The notes under the pieces are model-generated. The model was not told the origin of the DNA, ran no database searches, and saw only the letters and a list, made by a program, of their open reading frames with translations. This document shows positions 33,258-41,243 of a DNA stretch of 43,555 nucleotides, one piece after another. Position 1 is the first letter of the stretch. The number at the start of each line of letters is the position of its first letter. This stretch comes from Candidatus Woesearchaeota archaeon CG_4_10_14_0_2_um_filter_33_13 (lineage in GTDB: Archaea; Nanobdellota; Nanobdellia; Woesearchaeales; GW2011-AR9): NCBI GenBank assembly GCA_002792115.1, contig PFNQ01000033.1:739-44293 (forward strand). The letters are read 5' to 3'. Position numbers and translations under genes: made by a program.

Positions 33258-34214
33258 ATGTGGTTAAGAGACATAATGGATAGAGAATCTGGGGCAATGG
33301 TTTCGTATAACCCTCAAGAGCGATTTTCATTTGACGCACGTCCGTCAGATCGTAGTATATCTAGAAGATTTTCTTCTTCGGGATTGTACGTAAATGGAAT
33401 AAGAATAAAAAAAGAACAAGTTTCTGATTTGTTAAACTCTGCAGAGAATAATGATCTCCGTGGAGCAGCCAGATATTTGAATTCTTTGGTTCAACAAAAT
33501 ATTGGTGGTCCAGAAGATGTTCCTTCATTGGTTAAGTTATTAGATCGGGTTGTTAGAAAGAATGTTGATAAGTTATCTTCGGATGCTCAATCGCGGTTCT
33601 TAAGTTTTATGACTTTAGCTAGATACGAAGCGGAAGTTATTGCTGGAAGTTATCAGGGGGCATTCATCCCTCCAGAAGATCTGATAACACTCTTGCCAGC
33701 AAAGGGAACTTATCTTTCTGTGGCAACTGGTCCCGGAGATGATATTAGAAAGATGAAGAGTCTTCTTCCAGAAGCTACTTTCATCGGAGTAGATATTTCT
33801 GAAGAGATGGTCGCTAGGGCATTAAAAGAAGATCCAAATGGCATTTATGGCATGGCGGACGCACAACAATTACCTTTCAAATATAGTTTGTTTGATGGCG
33901 TTGTGATGCTTAATGCTTTAGATAGAATTCCAAACCCCCGAAAAGCATTGTATGAAGTTTCTCGAGTGTTAAAGGCTGGTGGAACATTCATTGTAGGAAA
34001 TTGTAATCCTTTGCAATACGAAAAAGAAGTTAGCGGGGGAGTGACTCTTACTTACGTTCCCTTAGAAAATAGAATTAGTTCTATGGAAGAAGCGTTGCAA
34101 GTAGCTGGCTGTAAGGTATTAGACACTCGTTTTGATTTGCCTTGGAACATTGAAACTATTGCTGACGGGAAAGAACCGCTTCTTGTTGATCTTGCTGTTG
34201 GAAGGAGATATTAA
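33258..34214 (+). CDS. SAM-dependent methyltransferase (Methyltransf_11 type)
   Basis: 318 residues. The C-terminal two thirds are a class I methyltransferase: motif I YLSVATGPGDDI, motif II FIGVDISEEMV, FDGVVMLNALDRIPNPRKAL and the post-motif LKAGGTFIVGNCNP. The first 110 residues are a helical domain with no known match by eye. The substrate is unknown. CTATAAACG about 25 bases before the ATG suggests a leaderless start. The radical SAM gene follows after 43 bases, probably in the same operon, so the pair may modify one target. Confidence 0.83.
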   Translation: MWLRDIMDRESGAMVSYNPQERFSFDARPSDRSISRRFSSSGLYVNGIRIKKEQVSDLLNSAENNDLRGAARYLNSLVQQNIGGPEDVPSLVKLLDRVVRKNVDKLSSDAQSRFLSFMTLARYEAEVIAGSYQGAFIPPEDLITLLPAKGTYLSVATGPGDDIRKMKSLLPEATFIGVDISEEMVARALKEDPNGIYGMADAQQLPFKYSLFDGVVMLNALDRIPNPRKALYEVSRVLKAGGTFIVGNCNPLQYEKEVSGGVTLTYVPLENRISSMEEALQVAGCKVLDTRFDLPWNIETIADGKEPLLVDLAVGRRY

Positions 34215-34257
34215 GATAATAATAAGATAAAAACATTTAGAATGGAGAAAAAATAAA

Positions 34258-35262
34258 ATGACTGCTGTACCAATAAATGAAACAGTTCCAATAATTAAAG
34301 GATTGGACATGAACAATGAACGGTTAAAGGATGCTGAAGGAGCTAACAAAATGCTTCTTATAGACTTAGAGACTAGTAATAAATGCAACTTGAATTGTCA
34401 GTATTGTTTTAGAGATGTCTACGGAACAAAAGAAGCATTAGAACGAGAACTAAATTTAAGACAAAGACTAGATTTAATTAAACAAGCAAAGGAACTTGGT
34501 TGTGAAACAATAAAAGTAACGGGAGCAGGAGAACCTTTTGCAGACTTGGATCTTTGGCCGATGATTGACTACGCTAATGCTTTAGGGATGTGGGTCTTAA
34601 TCTTTACCAATGGTTCTTTGATAACTAAAGAAATTGCAGAGAAGATTTCTAATATGAACGTTTCTTTGATTGTAAAGTGTAACAGCTTTGACGAAAGCAC
34701 AGAAGATGAGATGGTTGGACGTCCAGGTTATGCTGCCAGAAGAAACAAAGCCCTACAATATCTAATGGATGCCGGGATGAATAAAACCAAACCAACAAGA
34801 CTTGGCAGAGATTTAGTCATTGCTAACAAAAACAAAGACCAAGTTTACGATGCCTTAAGATGGTGTAGGAAAAACAATGTCTTTCCAATCTTTCGACCTT
34901 TGATGCCAATAGGGGCAGCAAGAAATCTGCAAGGATGGATGATGGGCAAAGAAGAGACTAAAGAAATGTACGAAAAGGCTAGAGAGATTGATACCAAAGA
35001 ATTTGGTATTGCCTATGATCTAACTCTTCCCTATATGGGGGGCGTGTGGTGTAGACAATTGCATTATGCTATGTATGTTAATATCTTGGGAGAAGCGTAT
35101 GCCTGTACCGGATCAAGTAAGTTGTTAGGAGATTTCAAGAAACAAAGTTTACAATCAATTTGGCAGGACGTTACAGCTAAAAAGATTCGTGATACTCCTT
35201 ACGCCAGTTGTCCGTTAAGGGAATCTTATTGGAGAGGAGATAAAAACTACGACTGTATTTAA
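34258..35262 (+). CDS. Radical SAM protein with SPASM-like C-terminus
   Basis: 334 residues. The 4Fe-4S site is C43-x3-C47-x2-C50 (NKCNLNCQYCFRD), followed by VTGAGEPFADLD as the SAM-binding GGE-like motif. The C-terminal third has additional cysteines (VWCRQLHYAMYVNILGEAYAC, then CP near 321 and C333), a SPASM-like arrangement for extra clusters as in peptide-modifying enzymes. A GGAGAA site precedes the ATG. The substrate is unknown, and no obvious small peptide gene lies adjacent. Confidence 0.87.
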   Translation: MTAVPINETVPIIKGLDMNNERLKDAEGANKMLLIDLETSNKCNLNCQYCFRDVYGTKEALERELNLRQRLDLIKQAKELGCETIKVTGAGEPFADLDLWPMIDYANALGMWVLIFTNGSLITKEIAEKISNMNVSLIVKCNSFDESTEDEMVGRPGYAARRNKALQYLMDAGMNKTKPTRLGRDLVIANKNKDQVYDALRWCRKNNVFPIFRPLMPIGAARNLQGWMMGKEETKEMYEKAREIDTKEFGIAYDLTLPYMGGVWCRQLHYAMYVNILGEAYACTGSSKLLGDFKKQSLQSIWQDVTAKKIRDTPYASCPLRESYWRGDKNYDCI

Positions 35263-35328
35263 CTTTTTTATTTTTTTATTTTAGTTAACTTTAAATAAGC
35301 AAAATAATTAACAGAGGTTATAACAAAA

Positions 35329-36606
35329 ATGGAATTACAAACAGCAAAAGGAGTAAGGGATATTCCTCCGGAAGAGAAGATTGTTCAGAATCAAATAGTT
35401 GATACTTTAAGAAATGTTTTTGAGACGTATGGGTTTGCTCCGTTAGAAACACCAATCTTAGAGAGATATGAAACTCTTGCAGCTAAAGGAGGAGCAGGTA
35501 CATCTAGTGATGTTTTTAATGAAACCTTTAAATTAAAAGATCAAGGAGAAAGAGATTTGGGATTAAGGTTTGAATTGACCACTTCTTTAGCAAGATTTGT
35601 TGGAATGAATTCGCAATTAAAAATGCCTTTTAAAAGGTATGAGATGGGACCAGTTTTTAGGGATGGGCCAATTAAATTGGGAAGATATCGACAATTCTGG
35701 CAATGTGATATTGATATAATCGGTAGTAAATCTATGTTAGCAGATGCAGAAGTATTAGCTATTATAGATACTGTTTTTAATAAATTAGAATTAGATGTTA
35801 TAATTAAAGTTAATAATCGTAAACTTCTTAATGGAATTTTAGAACAAGCAGGGATTAAGAAAAAAGAGGATGCTATTGTTGCTATCGACAAGCTTGACAA
35901 AATAGGCAAGAAAGGAGTAGAGCAAGAGTTGTTGGAACGAGGCTATAAAAAAGAACAAATTGTTAAACTTTTTGAGATAATCAAAGCAGATGTTTCAATA
36001 ACAGAGCTTAAACAAAAGATTATTACAAATGAGGGCAAAGAAGGATTGGAAGAAATTGATCAGTTATTTAATTATCTTAAGAATATGGACGTTTCTTCAG
36101 CAATCTTTGATGTGTCTTTGGCAAGAGGTCTTGGTTATTATACCGGCACGGTCTTTGAAGCATTTTTGAAAAAAGGGAAAGTTACTTCTTCTTTAGCTGG
36201 CGGTGGAAGATGGGATAACATGATCGGTAAATTTCTGGGTGATTCTAGAGAGATTCCTGCAGTTGGGGTGGCTTTTGGTCTAGCTCCAATTATGGATGTG
36301 CTTAAAGAAACAAACAACTTTACAAAAAGAACCTTGGCAGAAGTTTATATTGTTCCAATCAAGACTGTTAATGAATCATTAAAAATCACTCAAAAATTAC
36401 GAGAAGCAGGAATAAACACAGAAATCGATCTCAATGAAAAAGGAATGAGTAAAAATATGCAGTACGCTAACAGCCTAGGCATTCCTTATGTTATTATCAT
36501 TGGAGAGGATGAGATTAAGCAAAAGAAAGTTCTTCTAAGAAATATGGTTTCTGGAGATCAACAACTTCTTACTTTAGCAGAAGTAATCAAGGTTTTAAAG
36601 AAATGA
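35329..36606 (+). CDS. hisS: Histidyl-tRNA synthetase
   Basis: A class II aminoacyl-tRNA synthetase of 425 residues. It opens with TAKGVRDIPPEE. Motif 2 is FRDGPIKLGRYRQFWQCDIDIIG, the histidine-specific loop is LARGLGYYTGTVFEAF, and motif 3 is GGGRWDNMIG followed by GVAFGLAPI. The anticodon-binding domain spans about 335-425. CTTTAAATAAG and AGAGGT give the promoter and ribosome binding site. The tRNA-His gene lies 2.2 kb upstream. Its stop overlaps the ATG of a small membrane protein gene. Confidence 0.97.
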   Translation: MELQTAKGVRDIPPEEKIVQNQIVDTLRNVFETYGFAPLETPILERYETLAAKGGAGTSSDVFNETFKLKDQGERDLGLRFELTTSLARFVGMNSQLKMPFKRYEMGPVFRDGPIKLGRYRQFWQCDIDIIGSKSMLADAEVLAIIDTVFNKLELDVIIKVNNRKLLNGILEQAGIKKKEDAIVAIDKLDKIGKKGVEQELLERGYKKEQIVKLFEIIKADVSITELKQKIITNEGKEGLEEIDQLFNYLKNMDVSSAIFDVSLARGLGYYTGTVFEAFLKKGKVTSSLAGGGRWDNMIGKFLGDSREIPAVGVAFGLAPIMDVLKETNNFTKRTLAEVYIVPIKTVNESLKITQKLREAGINTEIDLNEKGMSKNMQYANSLGIPYVIIIGEDEIKQKKVLLRNMVSGDQQLLTLAEVIKVLKK

Positions 36607-36779
36607 ACAACCAACAGAGACTAAAATTAATTGGATACGTTGTTTTGATAGTTCTTCTTGCTAATTTATTTCTTTTTGCTTTTCAGTTAGTTAATTGGAT
36701 TTTCTTTTGGGGTATTATCATAATTGGAGCAGTTTTTGTTTGGAAAGTTTTACCTTGGTTAAAGAAAAAGTTCAGATGA
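36603..36779 (+). CDS. Small two-helix membrane protein
   Basis: 58 residues, with a start that overlaps the hisS stop (ATGA). Two hydrophobic helices are separated by a short turn with Asn-Trp (about 9-30 and 33-51), and the C-terminus is basic (PWLKKKFR). No family is recognised. The ATGA overlap and clean frame support a real cotranslated gene. Confidence 0.6.
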   Translation: MNNQQRLKLIGYVVLIVLLANLFLFAFQLVNWIFFWGIIIIGAVFVWKVLPWLKKKFR

Positions 36780-36846
36780 AACAGCTATTGCAGTAGTCAT
36801 ATTCTAACCAACAAATTCTTTTTAAGTTAATAATTATTTTTAACTC

Positions 36847-37089
36847 ATGGCTAGAGATATTGCAATTTTTCATCGTGAATATTTAAGAGATTATGTTGTT
36901 AACGAGCGAGGCAGGTTTGTATACGAATCTAAAGGATGTACTATCTTTAATAATTTTTCAGATGCAATTGATTATGTTGCTAAAAATTATGGGAAGAAAC
37001 CTACGCATTTAACATTAGATCCATTCTGTAAAGAAGAACATTCAGATAATTTAGAAAGAAGATTACAAAAAACTAAAATAGTCTTCTAA
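36847..37089 (+). CDS. Small hypothetical protein
   Basis: 80 residues, soluble, mixed alpha/beta. The central segment FNNFSDAIDYVAKNYGKKPTHLTLDP reads as a helix followed by a strand. No known family is recognised. CTTTTTAAG about 25 bases before the ATG supports a leaderless start. It is convergent with the methionine aminopeptidase gene, one base between stop codons. Confidence 0.6.
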   Translation: MARDIAIFHREYLRDYVVNERGRFVYESKGCTIFNNFSDAIDYVAKNYGKKPTHLTLDPFCKEEHSDNLERRLQKTKIVF

Positions 37090-37090
37090 T

Positions 37091-37984
37091 TTAATCTAAT
37101 CGAGTAAACACAATCGGTTTCTCCAAAACAATAACAGAATGTTCTGCTTGACTAACCAGTCCTCTGCTTTGATCAACTAATGGTGCATGGTCTTGTACAC
37201 AGCCGGCATTCATCAAAGTTCTTAAGGCAAAATTAGTTTTATTAGTTCCAAACTTTCTTTCTAACCATCTTTTTGCAAAAGGTAATCCTTTATATTTTTT
37301 GATTTCTTGCAAAACGCTTCTCGTAATCGGGTCTCTAACACCAGAATCTCTTACTAAAGTGAAGACAGTTGCTGGGGAAGATTCTTGTACTATTCCAGCC
37401 CCAGTAGATGCAAAAGGTTCAATAGCAATAACCATTCCTTTTTCTAATATTTTATTACTCTTATTATCATAATTTGGTATTGATGGGGCAGTGTGAATAT
37501 TATATATTCCTAATCCATGTCCCGAAAGGTTTTTTACTGGAGCGTATCCGTAAGAGGTTATCGTTTCATGAATAACTCGTCCAATTTCTCCCAGAGTTAT
37601 GCCTGGTTTAATTATTTTTAAAGCATTGTTCAAAGCTTCTCTACTGGCTTTAACCAAAAGCTCATTCTTACCAGTTAAGTCTACTGTTAGAGCATTATCA
37701 GCAATGTGTCCATCTATATGGACCCCCACATCTAATTTGATAATATGATTTGCTGTAAGAATAATTTGATCATTTAGGTCTGAACAAGAGTGGGCCGCAA
37801 CCTCATTTAAAGAAATCTGTGCGGGGAAAGCGATGCCTCCACCATCTTTAAGAATTTTTTCTTCAACCTTATCTAAAATTTCAATTATTTTTGCTCCTAC
37901 TTTGATTAAAGATGCACCATATTGAAGTACCTCTCCGGCAATCTTTCCGGCTTTAACATATTTATCAATAATATCTTGTTCCAT
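37091..37984 (-). CDS. map: Methionine aminopeptidase, type II
   Basis: A 297-residue enzyme that removes N-terminal Met from nascent proteins. The catalytic His65 lies in AAHSC. The metal ligands are Asp85 and Asp96 (KLDVGVHIDGHIADNA), His in LSGHGLGIYNIH and Glu in AIEPFAS, with a second Glu near the C-terminus. The helical insertion before the last metal ligand (KYKGLPFAKRWLERKF) marks type II, the archaeal form. It stands alone on the minus strand. Confidence 0.95.
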   Translation of the reverse strand: MEQDIIDKYVKAGKIAGEVLQYGASLIKVGAKIIEILDKVEEKILKDGGGIAFPAQISLNEVAAHSCSDLNDQIILTANHIIKLDVGVHIDGHIADNALTVDLTGKNELLVKASREALNNALKIIKPGITLGEIGRVIHETITSYGYAPVKNLSGHGLGIYNIHTAPSIPNYDNKSNKILEKGMVIAIEPFASTGAGIVQESSPATVFTLVRDSGVRDPITRSVLQEIKKYKGLPFAKRWLERKFGTNKTNFALRTLMNAGCVQDHAPLVDQSRGLVSQAEHSVIVLEKPIVFTRLD

Positions 37985-38017
37985 AATTACAAGGAAATAA
38001 AAGCTATTTAAAAGACT

Positions 38018-39451
38018 TTACTCTAAACTTTCTAAATTTACACAAAGTTGATCTTGCCAAATCATTTCCGGATACTGCTTTAGAGTCTTTCTAACATAAG
38101 ATTTTCTTTGAGTGTATGTTTCTTGGTCTTTTGCTTCAAACTTAACGGTTATGTACGGTCCATTTTGTGAATAACGAAATATTATCATTCCATCTGAGAA
38201 ATCGATCCTCGTTCCATCATCTCCCGGAATTATAGTTGAGTCTGTAATTTTGTTGTCTGGAAAATCTTGTTTAAAACTTTTGGAAATAGTTTGAATAATC
38301 TCTACTTTTTTATCATCAGGACAACCGATTTTAATTTCTGGTGAGGAGATGTAATGAGGAAAAGTTTCATATAATGCACTTAATGAGGTGTTCTTTTCAG
38401 AAAGATATTCCAACAATCTTAACGCAGCATAAGCTCCGTCATCATGGCCATAGGCATTGTCATTAAAGAAAAAATGTCCGGATAATTCCCCCCCAAACGC
38501 AGCTCCTTCTTCTGCAATTTTAGATTTAATAAAAGAATGGCCGGTTCTCCAAATAATTGGTTGTCCTCCATTTTTTGTAATAACTAATGGGACAACTTGC
38601 GAACATAATCCATTATAAATTATTTTTGAATTTGGGAACCTTTCTAAAATTTCTTTTGCAAAAATAGCTACCAAAACGTCATTCCACAAAATTCTTCCTT
38701 TCTCATCAACAACACCAATTCTGTCGCCATCACCATCAAAAGCGAAGCCCAAATCTGCTTTGTGATCTAAGACAACCTTGCCAAGTTCGGTCATAAACTT
38801 TTCATCAGTTGGGTCTGGTGTGCCTGCAGGGAAATTACCATCAACATTTTCATGAAGACATATAACTTCGCAACCTGCTCTTCTTAGAATTTCTGGTAGG
38901 TATAATGCAGTTGTTCCATGGCGGGGATCTATAACAACTTTAAACTTCTTATTTATTTTTATTCGCTTTAAAACATCTTGAAAATAATTTTTTGTGATGT
39001 TTTCTTTAGAGATATGTCCCCATTCTTCAGCCCTTACATAATTTTCATTTTCAACACATCTCTTAATTTCTTGAACGTCTTCTGGTCCAGTAGTTAAAGA
39101 AAAACCAATTCCTAATTTAAATCCATTAAAATTGTGTGGATTATGTGATGCTGTGATCATTACTCCTCCATTAGTTTGAAAGTTATATTGAGCATAATAC
39201 ATCATCTGGGTCATAATAATCCCTAATTGTATTACATCAACTCCTGTAGAGATTAATCCGCGAGTGAAAGCATCTTTAAACATTTCTCCACTTGTTCGAC
39301 AATCCCATCCCATTACAGCTTGCCTAATTTTTCTTTTTCTTAATAAAGTGCCATAAGCTTTTCCAATTGCTTCTACCTTTTCTGAATCTAGATCTACATC
39401 AACAATACCCCTAATGTCATAATTTCTAAAAATAAACGGATTAATCTCCAT
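38018..39451 (-). CDS. Phosphomannomutase/phosphoglucomutase
   Basis: A phosphohexomutase of about 477 residues that interconverts hexose 1- and 6-phosphates. The phosphoserine loop is TASHNPHNFNGFKLG. The Mg loop is FAFDGDGDRIGVVDEKG, the sugar-binding loop is GGELSGHFFF, and the phosphate-binding part is SQNGPYITVKFEA. GAGGTG just before the ATG at 39451 decides the start against a GTG nine bases upstream. It follows the nucleotidyltransferase gene on the same strand, so mutase and transferase probably make an NDP-sugar together. Confidence 0.93.
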   Translation of the reverse strand: MEINPFIFRNYDIRGIVDVDLDSEKVEAIGKAYGTLLRKRKIRQAVMGWDCRTSGEMFKDAFTRGLISTGVDVIQLGIIMTQMMYYAQYNFQTNGGVMITASHNPHNFNGFKLGIGFSLTTGPEDVQEIKRCVENENYVRAEEWGHISKENITKNYFQDVLKRIKINKKFKVVIDPRHGTTALYLPEILRRAGCEVICLHENVDGNFPAGTPDPTDEKFMTELGKVVLDHKADLGFAFDGDGDRIGVVDEKGRILWNDVLVAIFAKEILERFPNSKIIYNGLCSQVVPLVITKNGGQPIIWRTGHSFIKSKIAEEGAAFGGELSGHFFFNDNAYGHDDGAYAALRLLEYLSEKNTSLSALYETFPHYISSPEIKIGCPDDKKVEIIQTISKSFKQDFPDNKITDSTIIPGDDGTRIDFSDGMIIFRYSQNGPYITVKFEAKDQETYTQRKSYVRKTLKQYPEMIWQDQLCVNLESLE

Positions 39452-39464
39452 TAAAAACACCTCT

Positions 39465-40169
39465 TTAATTCATTGGTTTAAAATTTTCATTAGCGGAGTG
39501 GTACTTTTCTAAGGTATCTGTGGGGAACCATTGCCCTTTGTGGATGTGGGCAGAAATCTCTCCAAGTGGTGCAAGTTTCTCAAAACAATCTTTTTCCATG
39601 GATGAGTTTCCTTCTGGCAAGATTTTAAGACATTCCGGATCTATGATAAATGCCCCGGCATTGATTAACTCTGAAGGTGCTTCTTCTTTTATGGGTTTTT
39701 CCACAAATCCAACAATTCTACTTTCTTCTAGTGTGGCAACACCAAAATTTTCTACATCTTCCCTTGGTGTTAAGGCCATAGTTATTTGTGGAGCATCACG
39801 AAGATAATCCTTGTACATCATATTAAAATCTATATCCATTAAATTATCTCCCCAAGCAAGAAAAAATGGTTTTCTTAAATTCTCAGCAGCTTTTTTTATC
39901 GCACCACCTGTACCTAAGGGTTCTTCTTCTATAGAATAAGAAATGTTAACTTTCCATTTTGACCCATCTCCAAAATATTCTATAACCTTATCTGCTTTGT
40001 AACCAATTGAAAGAATAATATCACGAACTCCATATTTCTTGAGATTCTCAATTGTGTGCTCTATCATTGGTACTCCTTTAACTGGAAGAAGCGGTTTTGG
40101 AGTATCGTTCGTAAGCGGTCTTAGTCTAGTTCCTAAACCACCAGCAAGAATAATAGCCGTATCTATCAT
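39465..40169 (-). CDS. Sugar-1-phosphate nucleotidyltransferase
   Basis: 234 residues. The nucleotide-binding motif is AIILAGGLGTRLRPLT, followed by PKPLLPVKG, and the uridyl/thymidylyl-type body is FFLAWGDNLMDIDF and GAFIIDPE. No left-handed beta-helix domain follows, so the enzyme is the short form. The donor could be GTP, UTP or dTTP. It is upstream of the mutase by 13 bases and likely cotranscribed. Confidence 0.9.
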   Translation of the reverse strand: MIDTAIILAGGLGTRLRPLTNDTPKPLLPVKGVPMIEHTIENLKKYGVRDIILSIGYKADKVIEYFGDGSKWKVNISYSIEEEPLGTGGAIKKAAENLRKPFFLAWGDNLMDIDFNMMYKDYLRDAPQITMALTPREDVENFGVATLEESRIVGFVEKPIKEEAPSELINAGAFIIDPECLKILPEGNSSMEKDCFEKLAPLGEISAHIHKGQWFPTDTLEKYHSANENFKPMN

Positions 40170-40248
40170 TTATAGTTCAAGCTTAAATTAATCATTTAAA
40201 TTAGTTGTGGAATTGAGAAATATGTTAAACATCTAGTTTTAGCGAAAT

Positions 40249-40258
40249 CTTTATAAAT
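40249..40258 (+). promoter_or_regulatory. TATA box of 5S rRNA
   Basis: CTTTATAAAT is centred about 26 bases upstream of the first base of the 5S closing stem. Confidence 0.6.
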
Positions 40259-40279
40259 CAGTGAGAATCTGGACCTATC

Positions 40280-40418
40280 GGACGGCCATAGGGGCGTTGT
40301 TCATCCGTTCCCATATTTAAGATCTGAATGGATTTTAAAGGGAATTTCGAACACGGCAATTAAGGGCGCTTCCGTACATGGGTGTACTGCATTGCGCGGG
40401 AAACCAAGTAAGCCGTCC
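40280..40418 (+). rRNA. rrf: 5S ribosomal RNA with a 31-nt insertion in loop C
   Basis: The closing stem is GGACGGC (40280-40286) with GCCGTCC (40412-40418). Helix II is GGGGCGTT (40291-40298) with GGCGCTTC (40365-40372). Helix III is CCGT (40305-40308) with ACGG (40353-40356). The 3' arm ends in the conserved GCGCGGGAAACC. The gene is 139 nt, but removing 40315-40345 leaves 108 nt with the standard loop C. It stands alone, away from any 16S or 23S gene in this window. The promoter is at 40249, and a T8 terminator is at 40422-40429. Confidence 0.93.
40315..40345 (+). other. Insertion (candidate intron) in 5S rRNA loop C
   Basis: Loop C should read TCCCATTTCGAAC. Here 31 nt lie between TCCCAT and TTCGAAC. 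TCCC (40309-40312) pairs with GGGA (40340-40343), flanked by a 3-nt ATA bulge and a 3-nt ATT bulge. Inside, TTTAAGATC pairs with GATTTTAAA around a 6-nt loop. Cleavage at AT^A and AT^T removes exactly the insertion. This is a relaxed bulge-helix-bulge. The outer helix does not sit directly against the 3' bulge, so splicing is plausible but unproven. The alternative is a stable insertion kept in the mature RNA, as in the 5S of Halococcus morrhuae. Confidence 0.6.
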
Positions 40419-40421
40419 ACC

Positions 40422-40429
40422 TTTTTTTT
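40422..40429 (+). terminator. T8 terminator after 5S rRNA
   Basis: Eight T follow three bases after the closing stem. Confidence 0.6.
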
Positions 40430-40510
40430 AAAATTTAATTAGCTTATTCTTACGTTAATTAATTTCTTTTTTCCATAACACTTTTAAACCATTTTGTGCT
40501 TCTTTTAAGC

Positions 40511-41242
40511 ATGAAAGCAATAATTTTGGCTGCAGGATATGCAACTAGGTTGTATCCATTAACTCTTAATCAACCTAAACCATTATTAAAAGTCGGAAAT
40601 AAAGCTATAATTGAACACATCATCGAGAAATTAGAACAGTTAAATTTGGTTGGTCAAGTTTTTGTGGTAACTAATAATAAGTTTTATTATGAATTTTTAG
40701 AATGGCGGCATAATTTCAAAAGTAAAATTGATATTGAAATAGTTAACGATGGTACTCTAAGCAACGAAGATCGTTTAGGGGCAATTGGCGACGTTAATTT
40801 TGTAATTAAAAGACAGGCAATCAATAGTGATCTCTTAATTATTGGCGGTGATAATTTGTTTGAGGATGATTTGACTGATTTCATTTCTTTCTTCAGATCC
40901 AGGGGTTCCTCGATATTATTAAATGACGTAAAAAAGAAAGAATTGGCTAAGTTGTATGGGATTGTGACAATTAATGAGAACAACAAAATAATTAACTTTG
41001 TTGAAAAACCGGATCAACCAGAATCTACTCTCGCTTCTACTTTGATTTATGCTTTAAAGAAAGAGCATTTACCTGTAATTCAAGAAGTAATTGAGTTAGG
41101 TAAAGCGGATCGTTCTGGGGATTTTATTGCATATCTGGCAAAAAAAGAAGAGGTTTATGGGAAAGTTTTAAATAGTAAATGGTTTGACATCGGCAGTATT
41201 GAACAGTTGAGAGAAGCTGAAGATTTTTTTTATAAACAATAA
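40511..41242 (+). CDS. Sugar nucleotidyltransferase
   Basis: About 243 residues. It begins MKAIILAAGYATRLYPLT followed by NQPKPLLKVG, the nucleotidyltransferase loop, and contains LLIIGGDNLFEDD, KLYGIVTIN and FVEKPDQP. It differs from the enzyme at 39465 and may use another sugar. The open frame reaches a GTG at 40496, but CTTTTAAACC is about 26 bases before the ATG at 40511, so I take the leaderless ATG. It is followed one base later by the oxidoreductase alpha gene. Confidence 0.88.
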   Translation: MKAIILAAGYATRLYPLTLNQPKPLLKVGNKAIIEHIIEKLEQLNLVGQVFVVTNNKFYYEFLEWRHNFKSKIDIEIVNDGTLSNEDRLGAIGDVNFVIKRQAINSDLLIIGGDNLFEDDLTDFISFFRSRGSSILLNDVKKKELAKLYGIVTINENNKIINFVEKPDQPESTLASTLIYALKKEHLPVIQEVIELGKADRSGDFIAYLAKKEEVYGKVLNSKWFDIGSIEQLREAEDFFYKQ

Positions 41243-41243
41243 A

